DNA from: Cytophagaceae bacterium
GTDB taxonomy: Bacteria > Bacteroidota > Bacteroidia > Cytophagales > Spirosomataceae
DNA: 50,555 bases
Direction of reading: 5' to 3'
Assembly: GCA_027488335.1 (NCBI GenBank)
Contig: JAIYBU010000025.1
Location: 1 to 50,555 of the forward strand
Shown: positions 1-7,520 of the stretch, one piece after another
Numbering within the stretch: the first letter of the stretch is position 1
How the letters are laid out: every line of letters starts with the position of its first letter
Program-made: the position numbers and the translations under genes
The notes under the pieces: model-generated
Seen by the model: only the letters and a program-made list of their open reading frames with translations
Database searches by the model: none
Told to the model about the DNA's origin: nothing

Positions 1-21
1 AGCAATGCTTCACAAGTATAA
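1..21 (+). CDS. Possible last codons of the upstream gene (partial)
   Basis: The first 21 bases read as six sense codons followed by TAA at 19-21, directly abutting the ATG of the heme O synthase gene. Tight packing of this kind is typical of the oxidase operon and suggests that a further gene (in related bacteria an oxidase subunit or heme A synthase) ends here. Too short to identify; other frames are not excluded. Confidence 0.3.
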   Translation, partial: SNASQV

Positions 22-903
22 ATGAATCTAATAGTGTCAGAAAATATTTTCGCACAGAAGTTTAGGGCTTATTTTGACTTAACAAAGTTTAGATTATCAT
101 CGACTGTTGTTTTTTCGTCCGCAATAGGATTTACTTTAGCTTCTGATAAGATAGTCTGGTCAAAGCTTATATTATTTTCGATAGCAGCATTTGCAACGAC
201 TGCGGCAGCAAACATAATCAACCAAATCATAGAAAGAAATCTTGATAAACTAATGACTCGAACAGAGGGTCGTCCACTACCAAGTGGTAGATTATCGGTA
301 AAAGAAGCAGCGGTTTTTGGGTGGATTATGGCGGTTATAGCTATGTATATTCTGTTCTATGAATTTAATTATAAAGCTGGTCTTTTAGCACTTTTATCAA
401 TGGTTTTGTATGGGTTTATTTATACACCATTGAAAAGAGTTGGGCCAATAGCAGTAGCGGTAGGTGCATTACCAGGGGCTTTTCCTCCAATGATTGGTTG
501 GGTAGCAGCTGTCAATCACTTTGGACTTGAGCCAGGTATCTTATTTGCAATACAGTTTTTTTGGCAGTTTCCACATTTTTGGGCAATTGCTTGGGTATTG
601 AATGACGATTATACTAAGGCAGGATTTAGGTTATTACCTTCAAGCGGTGGTCAAAACCTTAATTCGGCTATTCAGATAATGATTTATACGCTATTTTTAT
701 TGCCACTCTGTTGGGCTCCATTTTATTTGGGAATGACAGGTATAAATTCGGCAGTAGTAGCAATGGTGTTTGGTGTCTTGTTTTTAGCACAAACATTTCA
801 TTTAATGCGTAAAGTTGATAGAAAAGCAGCTTTACAATTGATGTTCGGTTCATTTATATATTTACCAGTAGTGCAAATCGCTTATTTACTGGATAAATTA
901 TAA
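22..903 (+). CDS. ctaB: Protoheme IX farnesyltransferase (heme O synthase)
   Basis: Integral membrane prenyltransferase of the UbiA superfamily that adds a farnesyl group to heme b to make heme O, the precursor of heme A for the terminal oxidase. The 293-residue length is normal for the family. The polar motif around residues 66-82 (NQIIERNLDKLMTRT) matches the family's Asp-rich substrate loop, with Glu in place of the first Asp, and the conserved FFWQFPHFW segment follows near residue 180. Several hydrophobic segments span the protein. It is the first complete gene of a co-directional run of oxidase genes, so a role in maturation of the adjacent caa3-type oxidase is well supported. Confidence 0.95.
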   Translation: MNLIVSENIFAQKFRAYFDLTKFRLSSTVVFSSAIGFTLASDKIVWSKLILFSIAAFATTAAANIINQIIERNLDKLMTRTEGRPLPSGRLSVKEAAVFGWIMAVIAMYILFYEFNYKAGLLALLSMVLYGFIYTPLKRVGPIAVAVGALPGAFPPMIGWVAAVNHFGLEPGILFAIQFFWQFPHFWAIAWVLNDDYTKAGFRLLPSSGGQNLNSAIQIMIYTLFLLPLCWAPFYLGMTGINSAVVAMVFGVLFLAQTFHLMRKVDRKAALQLMFGSFIYLPVVQIAYLLDKL

Positions 904-959
904 TACCACCTCATATTTACTTTAATCTTACTTGAGTAAATGATTCAACGACAAACGCT

Positions 960-1568
960 ATGAGTAATAAATCGAGTAAAAACACCACTACAGTTACCAC
1001 TATTGGAGTACAAGAGCCAGCTCAGGTATTATCAGTAAATAAGTGGAAGTTTATAATTTGGCTCTTTATTATCACAATCGTGATGCTATTTGCGTCTCAA
1101 ACGAGTGCCTATTTAGTAAGAAGAGCAGAGGGTAATTGGGCAGAATTTGAGATTCCGACAATTTTTTGGATAAGTACTTTAGTTTTAATAATAAGTAGTG
1201 CAACTATGCACCTTTCGTTAAAGGCTGCCAAAAGTAATGACAATGCAAAACTTAAAACATTTGTAGCGATTACAACCGTTTTAGGACTGTTGTTTTTAGC
1301 GATGCAGTATTTAGGTTGGCAAAATTTACAACAACAAGGTGTTTTCTTAAAAGGAAATCCTTCAGGTTCGTTCTTTTATATTTTTACGGGCTTACACATG
1401 GCTCACTTGGTACTCGGACTTGGTATTTTGATTGCTACATTTTTAATGGCATTCAGAAAGAAGTTAGATGCTGAGAACACGATTTTAGTTGAAGTTTGTG
1501 CCACATCTTGGCATTTCTTAGATATACTTTGGCTATATTTGTTCGTATTTTTATTGTATTTTAGATAA
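960..1568 (+). CDS. Cytochrome c oxidase subunit III (first paralogue)
   Basis: A 202-residue, five-helix COX3-family subunit of a haem-copper oxidase in the inner membrane. The family ending, a helix with WHFLDILWLYLF, is present, as is the helix carrying HMAHLVLG near residue 145. It starts 56 bp after ctaB and is followed 80 bp later by a second, longer COX3. Having two COX3 genes in tandem is usual in this phylum, and both probably enter the same complex, though the sequence does not show which is the classical subunit III. The polar, Thr-rich N-terminus of about 25 residues precedes the first membrane segment. Confidence 0.92.
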   Translation: MSNKSSKNTTTVTTIGVQEPAQVLSVNKWKFIIWLFIITIVMLFASQTSAYLVRRAEGNWAEFEIPTIFWISTLVLIISSATMHLSLKAAKSNDNAKLKTFVAITTVLGLLFLAMQYLGWQNLQQQGVFLKGNPSGSFFYIFTGLHMAHLVLGLGILIATFLMAFRKKLDAENTILVEVCATSWHFLDILWLYLFVFLLYFR

Positions 1569-1648
1569 TATTTACTTTTTGACTATTTTTGGGTCAAAAT
1601 TAATTGAAACTGTTAACCAAAGCGGCAAACCGCTAACAATTGTAAGTT

Positions 1649-2395
1649 ATGGCAAGTGCAAATACCTCTACGACCGCAGAACACTTAATTTGGAAAGGTG
1701 GCGTGCAACCAATGAAAGTTGGCTATGGAAAATTAATGATGTGGATATTCTTATTATCCGATACATTTACTTTCTCGGCTTTATTGATTTCTTATGGTTT
1801 AGTTCGTTATAGTTTTCCTACATTTGAAGGTTTACGCAAAAACTTTGAATTTTCAACTACTTGGTGGCCAATACCTGAAAGGGTTTTTGAAGCGGTTCCT
1901 TTTTTACATGGAATTTCTGCACCGCTGGTTTTCGTAGGTATCATGACTTTTATCTTGATTATGAGTTCAGTAACGATGGTATTAGCTGTTGAGGCTGGTC
2001 ATCGTCGTGATAAAGCTGATGTTGAGAAATATATGCTTTGGACAATCCTTGGTGGTTTTGCGTTCTTGAGTTCACAAGCTTGGGAGTGGGGTCACTTTAT
2101 TCATGGTACAGAAGAAGGTTTAACTTTGGCTAATGGAGCAAAAGTATTTGGTGCGAACTTAGTTCAAAATCAATACGGACCACCAGCATTTGCTGATTTC
2201 TTCTTCTTTATTACAGGTTTTCACGGAACACACGTATTTTCAGGTGTAGTATTGAATATCTTGATATTTTATAATACAGCTAATGGCGTGTATGAAAAGC
2301 GTGGACACTATGACATGATTGAAAAAGTAGGTTTATACTGGCACTTTGTAGATTTAGTGTGGGTGTTTGTATTTACGTTCTTTTATCTTGTTTAG
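1649..2395 (+). CDS. Cytochrome c oxidase subunit III (second paralogue)
   Basis: A 248-residue COX3-family protein. Diagnostic pieces are WEWGHFIHG (near residue 150), the helix with GFHGTHVFSG (near 190) and the terminal YWHFVDLVWVFVF. It differs from the preceding paralogue in having a longer loop between the second and third helices (residues about 60-90). ATG at 1649 is the only start that keeps the first helix whole. Operon position between COX3-1 and COX4 supports a role in the same aa3/caa3-type oxidase. Confidence 0.93.
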   Translation: MASANTSTTAEHLIWKGGVQPMKVGYGKLMMWIFLLSDTFTFSALLISYGLVRYSFPTFEGLRKNFEFSTTWWPIPERVFEAVPFLHGISAPLVFVGIMTFILIMSSVTMVLAVEAGHRRDKADVEKYMLWTILGGFAFLSSQAWEWGHFIHGTEEGLTLANGAKVFGANLVQNQYGPPAFADFFFFITGFHGTHVFSGVVLNILIFYNTANGVYEKRGHYDMIEKVGLYWHFVDLVWVFVFTFFYLV

Positions 2396-2445
2396 AAAAT
2401 AAAACTCTTTTTTAATAAATTTAGAAAGTTTAAAATTATTATACA

Positions 2446-2778
2446 ATGGCTCAGCACTCTGAAAATACCGAAAAATTGCCAGCTCAAACCAAAGAAATTT
2501 GGAGAACATTCTGGATTTTGTTAGGCATCACTGCACTTGAATTTTTAATCGCATTTACGATTGATGCAGACCAATATAAGTGGACAAAAGTGGGTATCTT
2601 TATTATCCTTACGATAGTAAAGGCGTACTTTATTGTAGCAATTTTTATGCACTTAGGAAGTGAAGTAAAAGCATTGATTTGGACAGTAATTCTACCATGT
2701 ATATTTGTGGTATGGCTCATTGTTGCATTGATTGTAGAAGGTGGATATATTGGTGTCGAGAGGTTATTTTTTAATTAA
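2446..2778 (+). CDS. Cytochrome c oxidase subunit IV, prokaryotic type
   Basis: A 110-residue protein with three predicted membrane helices, at about residues 22-40, 47-67 and 76-98, matching the prokaryotic COX4 family of small accessory subunits of haem-copper oxidases. The motif IFMHLGSEVKAL in the second-to-third helix junction is typical. It lies 50 bp after the second COX3 and only 3 bp before the sco gene, so it is almost certainly co-transcribed with both. Confidence 0.9.
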   Translation: MAQHSENTEKLPAQTKEIWRTFWILLGITALEFLIAFTIDADQYKWTKVGIFIILTIVKAYFIVAIFMHLGSEVKALIWTVILPCIFVVWLIVALIVEGGYIGVERLFFN

Positions 2779-2781
2779 ATA

Positions 2782-3477
2782 ATGCAAAATAAATCATTCA
2801 AAGTCGGAATACTAATAGCCATATTAGCTGTTCCGACTTTTATTTTTGTTTTCCTCAAACTATTTGGGCAAAACTACTATACATTACCTTATCTCATGCC
2901 CGAAATTGACGAAGCTGGGCAAGTTGTGATGAAGGGAGCAGATACAGTTTTTCATCAAATTCCTCCGTATAAATTAATTGACCAGCAGGGAAAAGAATTT
3001 AATTCGGTAGAAACAAAAGGTAAAATCTACGTAGCTGATTTCTTCTTCACAAGATGTGGTACTATTTGTCCGAAGTTATCGAACAGTTTGTCGAGAGTAC
3101 AGAGTATTTTTTCTGCTGATACAAACGTTATTATTGTTTCGCATAGCGTTGACCCCAAACATGATTCATCAGGCGTTTTGCAACAATATGCTCAGAAATA
3201 TGATGCCAAATACGGTAAATGGTATTTTCTGACAGGTGAAAAAAAGGCAATTTATGATATTGCCATAAAAGGCTACAAACTTCCAGTAGCCGACGCTTCA
3301 GAATATGACAATAAAATCAAATCAATTGATGAAACATTTATTCATTCTGAGAAGTTACTATTGATAGATAAAGAAGGGTATATTAGAGGAATTTATGACG
3401 GGACGTATTCGCCAGATGTGGAACGTCTGATAGGTGAAATAAAAGTTTTGACCGAGATTTATAAGTCAAAAAAGTGA
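2782..3477 (+). CDS. SCO1/SenC family copper chaperone
   Basis: Membrane-anchored, periplasm-facing thioredoxin-fold protein that delivers copper to the CuA centre of cytochrome oxidase. One N-terminal membrane helix (residues 8-28) anchors a soluble domain. The metal-binding cysteines appear as CGTIC (residues about 92-96) within FFFTRCGTICPKLS, and the third ligand is the His of DETFIHSEKLLL near residue 190. The 231-residue length is normal. Its gene starts 3 bp after COX4, which implies translational coupling and a copper-insertion role for this oxidase. Confidence 0.95.
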   Translation: MQNKSFKVGILIAILAVPTFIFVFLKLFGQNYYTLPYLMPEIDEAGQVVMKGADTVFHQIPPYKLIDQQGKEFNSVETKGKIYVADFFFTRCGTICPKLSNSLSRVQSIFSADTNVIIVSHSVDPKHDSSGVLQQYAQKYDAKYGKWYFLTGEKKAIYDIAIKGYKLPVADASEYDNKIKSIDETFIHSEKLLLIDKEGYIRGIYDGTYSPDVERLIGEIKVLTEIYKSKK

Positions 3478-3538
3478 GTTCACCCGCTCTGATTATCTTT
3501 TATTGCTAATCTATTATTTTCTTTAAAAACAAGTAAAA

Positions 3539-4078
3539 ATGAAAGCAGTAAGAGCAAAGCAAGATAAGACTTCGATGACATTAATTAATGTAGTGTCGAT
3601 AGCAGTGCCATTGGTCGTGGCAATTTTGTTAGGAATAAGACAAAAAATTGATTTAGGGGAGTGGACCAAAGCACTTCCGCATGTGATTGGCGGAATAAAC
3701 ACATTGACCTCCATTTCATTGATTTATGGTTTGTTTCTAATTAAGCAAAAACAAATTGAGCGTCATAGAAAAGTAATGACCTTAGCATTTTTGTTGGGAG
3801 GAGTATTTTTAGTTTGTTATGTTCTTTATCACCTAACTAACCCATCGACAAGTTATGGTGGAGAGGGTTTTATTCGATATTTCTATTATTTTATCCTGAT
3901 AAGTCACATTTTATTATCGTTGGTTGTACTACCTTTGGTCTTGAGAGCATACTTTTTTGCTTGGGTAGGAGAGTATGAATTACATAGAAAACTCACTAAA
4001 TATGCTTTTCCGATTTGGTTATATGTTTCAATTACAGGGGTGGTGGCGTATTTGATGATTAGACCGTATTATGTTTAA
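3539..4078 (+). CDS. DUF420 family membrane protein
   Basis: A 179-residue protein with about five hydrophobic segments. Family DUF420 is regularly encoded beside oxidase and Sco genes, and relatives are thought to act in oxidase assembly, but no reaction is established. Several conserved polar residues lie at helix ends, including the His of KQIERHRKVM, YHLTNP and ISHILLS, which could bind haem or copper; that is inference. It sits 61 bp after sco and 17 bp before the small CxxC protein gene. Confidence 0.88.
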   Translation: MKAVRAKQDKTSMTLINVVSIAVPLVVAILLGIRQKIDLGEWTKALPHVIGGINTLTSISLIYGLFLIKQKQIERHRKVMTLAFLLGGVFLVCYVLYHLTNPSTSYGGEGFIRYFYYFILISHILLSLVVLPLVLRAYFFAWVGEYELHRKLTKYAFPIWLYVSITGVVAYLMIRPYYV

Positions 4079-4095
4079 ACTTTAAGTAGAAGGTT

Positions 4096-4341
4096 ATGAA
4101 AAAAATCGTAGTGTTTTTTATAGTATTCTTACTAAGTCAAACAATGACTTTTGCACAGTGTGCGATGTGCCGTGCTTCGGTGGGAAGTAATTTGAGCGAA
4201 GGGCGTGGAGTAATTGGTACAGGAATTAATGATGGTATTTTATTGATGTTGGTCTTTACATATCTTTCTGTGCCTACCGTAATGTATGTTTGGTTTAAAA
4301 CAGCCAGAAAAGAAATGCGTTTGAAAATGGGGCAACAATAA
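4096..4341 (+). CDS. Small exported CxxC membrane protein of the oxidase operon
   Basis: An 81-residue protein: signal-like helix at residues 1-20, then the motif QCAMCRASVG directly after the probable cleavage site, a short Gly/Asn-rich loop, and one membrane helix at about residues 47-67 with a basic tail. The two cysteines would lie at the very start of the mature periplasmic segment. Similar short CAMCR-type proteins occur in other Bacteroidota, generally without an assigned function. Position as the last gene of the ctaB-COX3-COX4-sco-DUF420 run, followed by a terminator, suggests a redox or copper-handling role; that is inference. Confidence 0.8.
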   Translation: MKKIVVFFIVFLLSQTMTFAQCAMCRASVGSNLSEGRGVIGTGINDGILLMLVFTYLSVPTVMYVWFKTARKEMRLKMGQQ

Positions 4342-4363
4342 GTAGATTACGGGTTGTAAATAC

Positions 4364-4403
4364 AAAAGCGATTATTAGACTAAAATCTGATAATCGCTTT
4401 TTT
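4364..4403 (+). terminator. Rho-independent terminator of the oxidase operon
   Basis: Perfect 12-bp stem: arm AAAAGCGATTAT at 4364-4375 and ATAATCGCTTTT at 4390-4401, followed by T residues. It begins 23 bp after the stop of the CxxC protein gene. The A-rich 5' side would also let it work on the opposite strand. Confidence 0.85.
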
Positions 4404-4868
4404 GCTATTAAAACTTCGGCTATTTTGAACCACAATAAATGAGTAACTTTAAATAGGGTTACAAATCCATTTTAGGGAAAGACAATTACTACGTTCGTTC
4501 ATGAAAAACAGGCATTAATGCTTATATAACGGCAAAGTATTTGAATAATAAATCTGAGAATTAAATTAACTTTATAAATGGCTAAAAATCAAAAAAACTT
4601 CACACATTGAATCCAACCCAAAGTTAACTCTGCAACCGTTATCCAGAGAATTCAAGATAGGTAACCTATGTTAATCAATCATTATATCAAATTAGAAATA
4701 GTTTATTTACAGATTTTTGAAAGTACAATTACGAAAACCTGAAATCTGTGCTTCATAACAATTGTCTAATATTGATGTAAAAATTTCCATTTGAGTATTG
4801 TGTGCGTAACTTTATATTTTTTAATCACCTTTTTGCTCATTATCTTTCCATTAGATATAAAAACTAAG
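4404..4868. other. Non-coding stretch between oxidase operon and lipoprotein gene
   Basis: About 465 bp with no convincing ORF on either strand. It is AT-rich and contains a few short palindromes, for example GCATTAATGC near 4512-4521 and ATAGGT-A-ACCTAT at 4657-4669. No T-tailed hairpin was found that would terminate the minus-strand lipoprotein gene just to its right. It may be decayed sequence, in keeping with the accessory character of the region to 7500. Confidence 0.6.
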
Positions 4869-6404
4869 TTAATTTTTTTTAAATACTGAGCCATTGTTAA
4901 TCCAAACATGTGAATCAAATTTATCCTCTGATGTAAAATCAATGTCTCCATCATTGTCAATATCTTGAGGCCTTAGCCAAATAATCCATTTTGGTGGATT
5001 ATCATTTCTGTATTTGTCAATAACATTGACGGATACATCCTCAAAGCTTTTATTACCATTATTCTTTAGCAACTGAATATAATATCCCTGATAGAAAGGT
5101 AAATTTGCACTTCCATCACCTGTTTTAGTAATTAATAGGTCGAGTTTACCATCTTTGTCATAATCAAAGATATTTATATTATTACTTACCCCGTAGTTTG
5201 AAATTACTGGTAATATGGTACTATTTGATATGGAATATTTTCCAGAAACATTTCCCCAAAGTATCATTGGCATTGCTGCTATGTTGGGATATTGTGCCGT
5301 ATTTTGATCTTTGTCATGACCAGAAATAACTAAATCCAAATATCCATCAGCATTAAGGTCATTTAAAACAGAGGTGTAGTAGTTTTTTCCATTTAAACCA
5401 GATGGAAATATGGAGGCATCATAAGTAAAGTTACCTGCCCCATCATTTTTTAGAAAAATTCCACTCATTGATATCATAGTACTTGTGAAGAATAAGTCTA
5501 TATCTCCATCATTGTCAATATCTCCTGAACATCCCGAATGAGTAAAGGGTAACCTGGAAGATTCTGGTAAAGGCAATTCTTTGGTAGTAAATTTACCATT
5601 AAAATTATACAGGATTTTTTGTTTTTCTCCAGGAAAAGGAGCCTTGTCATAGCCATGTCCTATAATTACCACATCCATCCAACCATTTTTATCGAAATCT
5701 CCCAATATTGATTGTCGAGCATGTACGTAAGTGGGTATGCTTCCTTCAAATACAGTATTGTCTCTCTTATACACACCATTTGTATTTTTGTAATAATGTA
5801 TTGGAAGACCAGTATTACTTTCATAATTAGAAGAAGCACCAATTAAGTCCAAATCTCCATCCTTATCAAAATCATAGAATGACCTTGCTGCAAATTCATC
5901 AACAAAATAACCTCCATGTATTGACTCAAAAATATTTCCCATGTTGGTGTAGAAAAAATTTTCCCTTTGACTGTAGATATAGTAGGAAGTTGTCAGGTTT
6001 ATATTACTTAATGGAATTAATCCGACTTTATTTAATTGAACAGTATAGTTAGCTGTTGTTTGATTTTCTGCTGTCACCGTATAGGTAACCACCTTCTCAA
6101 AAGTGTTAGTCGTTTGACTGCTTATTTGTTCAGTTGAAGAAATATGAATTTTTGCATTTTTAGAAATAGTAAACGTAGCAATAAAATCCTTTACCAAAAC
6201 GTCCCCAGGAACATCCAATGTAATTGTACTCCCATTGATTGTGCCTGTTATATCTTGAGATAAACTTGGGTTATTAATCTTTAAAAATCCATAAGATAAG
6301 ATTAATTTTTCTGATGATTTAGTGACTGTCGGAACTAAGACTTCAGTTTTTTTACAAGCTGCAAAAAGCAAAATAGTTAGAAGTATTAGTAATAAATTTT
6401 TCAT
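4869..6404 (-). CDS. FG-GAP/VCBS-repeat lipoprotein
   Basis: A 511-residue exported lipoprotein; the signal ends in the lipobox LLFAAC with Cys at residue 17. Residues about 28-125 resemble the Bacteroidota DUF5018-like beta domain. The rest is a run of FG-GAP/VCBS repeats carrying calcium-loop motifs of the form DxDxDGxxD: DFDKDGDLDL, DFDKNGWMDV, DIDNDGDIDL, DLNADGYLDL, DYDKDGKLDL and DIDNDGDIDF. These form beta-propeller blades, so a cell-surface binding or adhesion role is likely, but the ligand is unknown. It is monocistronic, in a gene-poor patch, with a -7 box and a large palindrome upstream. Confidence 0.85.
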   Translation of the reverse strand: MKNLLLILLTILLFAACKKTEVLVPTVTKSSEKLILSYGFLKINNPSLSQDITGTINGSTITLDVPGDVLVKDFIATFTISKNAKIHISSTEQISSQTTNTFEKVVTYTVTAENQTTANYTVQLNKVGLIPLSNINLTTSYYIYSQRENFFYTNMGNIFESIHGGYFVDEFAARSFYDFDKDGDLDLIGASSNYESNTGLPIHYYKNTNGVYKRDNTVFEGSIPTYVHARQSILGDFDKNGWMDVVIIGHGYDKAPFPGEKQKILYNFNGKFTTKELPLPESSRLPFTHSGCSGDIDNDGDIDLFFTSTMISMSGIFLKNDGAGNFTYDASIFPSGLNGKNYYTSVLNDLNADGYLDLVISGHDKDQNTAQYPNIAAMPMILWGNVSGKYSISNSTILPVISNYGVSNNINIFDYDKDGKLDLLITKTGDGSANLPFYQGYYIQLLKNNGNKSFEDVSVNVIDKYRNDNPPKWIIWLRPQDIDNDGDIDFTSEDKFDSHVWINNGSVFKKN

Positions 6405-6561
6405 GACAAATAAATAATGATTTTAAAGTGTTGAAATTATATCAAAAAAGTTCTATTTCAGAAAGTGTAAAATCTTAATTTAAACTACTTATACTTTATT
6501 GGTTTTTAAATGATTTACATCGCATTATCCTCATTTTTTTAAAAACCTACATTTTATATAC

Positions 6562-6569
6562 GCAAAGTT
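6562..6569 (-). promoter_or_regulatory. Bacteroidota -7 promoter element for the lipoprotein gene
   Basis: On the minus strand the sequence is TAACTTTG, a perfect match to TAnnTTTG. It lies about 160 bp upstream of the lipoprotein start codon. No good TTG is present at -33; instead a strong palindrome occupies that position, which would suit an activator-dependent promoter. Confidence 0.5.
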
Positions 6570-6590
6570 ATGTGAGATATCCCCTTTTGT

Positions 6591-6612
6591 AAATACCCCA
6601 TCTGGGGTATTT
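6591..6612. promoter_or_regulatory. 22-bp perfect palindrome, putative operator
   Basis: Arms AAATACCCCA (6591-6600) and TGGGGTATTT (6603-6612) separated by TC. It ends 22 bp upstream of the minus-strand -7 box TAACTTTG, so its centre would lie near -45 from the expected start of transcription, a usual activator position. It could alternatively be a hairpin terminator on the plus strand, since T residues follow, but there is no plus-strand gene to its left to terminate. Confidence 0.5.
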
Positions 6613-6677
6613 TTCAAAGTAGCTTTAGGCTCCCCGTTAGTCCACATCTGTGATGCTTTCAGGACTTATCGAGTTTG

Positions 6678-6690
6678 GCATTTGCAATGC
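6678..6690. repeat. Short hairpin upstream of the decayed transposase
   Basis: Arms GCATT (6678-6682) and AATGC (6686-6690) around TGC. It lies 55 bp before the recognisable start of the RAYT remnant and may be a vestige of the palindromic element such transposases act on. Short and therefore only suggestive. Confidence 0.3.
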
Positions 6691-6743
6691 GACCTTTACT
6701 TTATTATTAAGCTCATAGTAATTTTCTTTGCAGAAAAAAACTA

Positions 6744-7176
6744 TAGGTTTCAAGTATCAGATTCGGAATGATGGATTATATTCTCGACCCTTTGCAACGG
6801 TCGATTGGGTGGACGTTTTCACATGAAAAGAATTAGCAGATATAGTAATCGAATCGTTGAAATATTGCCAAAAAGAGAAAGGTTTAAAAAAGTTTACTTA
6901 CAAGAAAATTATTGAAATAATTAAAGAAATTCCAGAAAGTCGCAGAGAATGGATGCTTGATAGATTCGAGTTTGCGGGGCGTATTGATAAACGAATAACG
7001 AATTATAAACGGTGCGACGATTCGCTTTTGGCAAGAAGGCACACTCCAATATCCAAATCATTCAATATACTTGGAAGCAAGGCAACACTACCAACAAAAT
7101 CGACAGAAGCCTTGTGGCTGGCTACGAATAAGAAGATTATCAATACGGAACAAGTGAAAATCTACTATCTAAATGA
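6744..7176 (+). pseudogene. Decayed RAYT-type Y1 (IS200-like) transposase
   Basis: Read in frame from 6746, codons give FKYQIRNDGLY and then VDWVDVFT, a TGA stop at the usual Arg, and KELADIVIESLKYCQKEKGL, all typical of the N-terminal half of Bacteroidota RAYT/Transposase_17 proteins. The next residues jump straight to KKFTYKKIIEIIKE and ESRREWMLDRFE, so roughly 40 residues including the catalytic HUH motif are missing. Later pieces continue in other frames: FWQEGTLQYPNHSIYLEARQHY, then after another shift LVAGYE, a stop, EDYQYGTSENLLSK and TGA at 7174. At least three stops, two frameshifts and one deletion make it non-functional. Confidence 0.8.
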
Positions 7177-7482
7177 ACTGAATCTATTTGGTGGATTTGC
7201 TCCTGAGTTTATCAGCCAAAACTCACCCGCCACGTGCTATAAGGACGAATCCGAGGTAAATCAATCTAACAAACTAATTGGCTATGAAATCCTTATCAAC
7301 AAAGACTGCACTTGGCAGGAAGGAGTATAAACAGATAAAAATTTCGTATTACGAATAAGCAAAAGCCTTTGCTCTATCAAAAAAAACAGTTCCTGCACGA
7401 GCTGGTTTTTGTATTTATACATAAATTGTCGCTAATTTTAGCCATTTGGGCGTATTAGTAGGTAAAAAGTACAGAAAAAACG
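7177..7482. other. Non-coding stretch after the transposase remnant
   Basis: An open frame runs to 7330 from the remnant, but it is continuous with broken transposase sequence and resembles no protein I recognise. The segment 7343-7362 contains the TTACGAA-type motif that recurs in other intergenic places in this window. No terminator-like hairpin stands out. Confidence 0.5.
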
Positions 7483-7490
7483 TAATTTTG
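7483..7490 (+). promoter_or_regulatory. -7 promoter element for the DUF5916 gene
   Basis: TAATTTTG, a perfect TAnnTTTG match, 30 bp before the start codon at 7521. This places the transcript start near 7497 and gives a leader of about 24 bases. No clear TTG at -33. Confidence 0.6.
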
Positions 7491-7520
7491 TTATAGACAA
7501 AACTACATTCTAAACTTACA

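Noticed and set aside
4766..4960. Possible frameshifted extension of the VCBS lipoprotein
   Set aside because: The frame past the stop has no FG-GAP motif or other family resemblance, so the stop near 4869 is taken as real.
6857..7330. 157-codon open frame
   Set aside because: It starts at a TTG inside transposase-like sequence and passes through a deletion and frameshifts; its second half has no resemblance to a protein and the true similarity moves to other frames. Treated as part of a pseudogene.
4869..7482. Prophage or complete mobile element
   Set aside because: No integrase, phage structural genes, attachment repeats or intact transposase; only a decayed RAYT piece.
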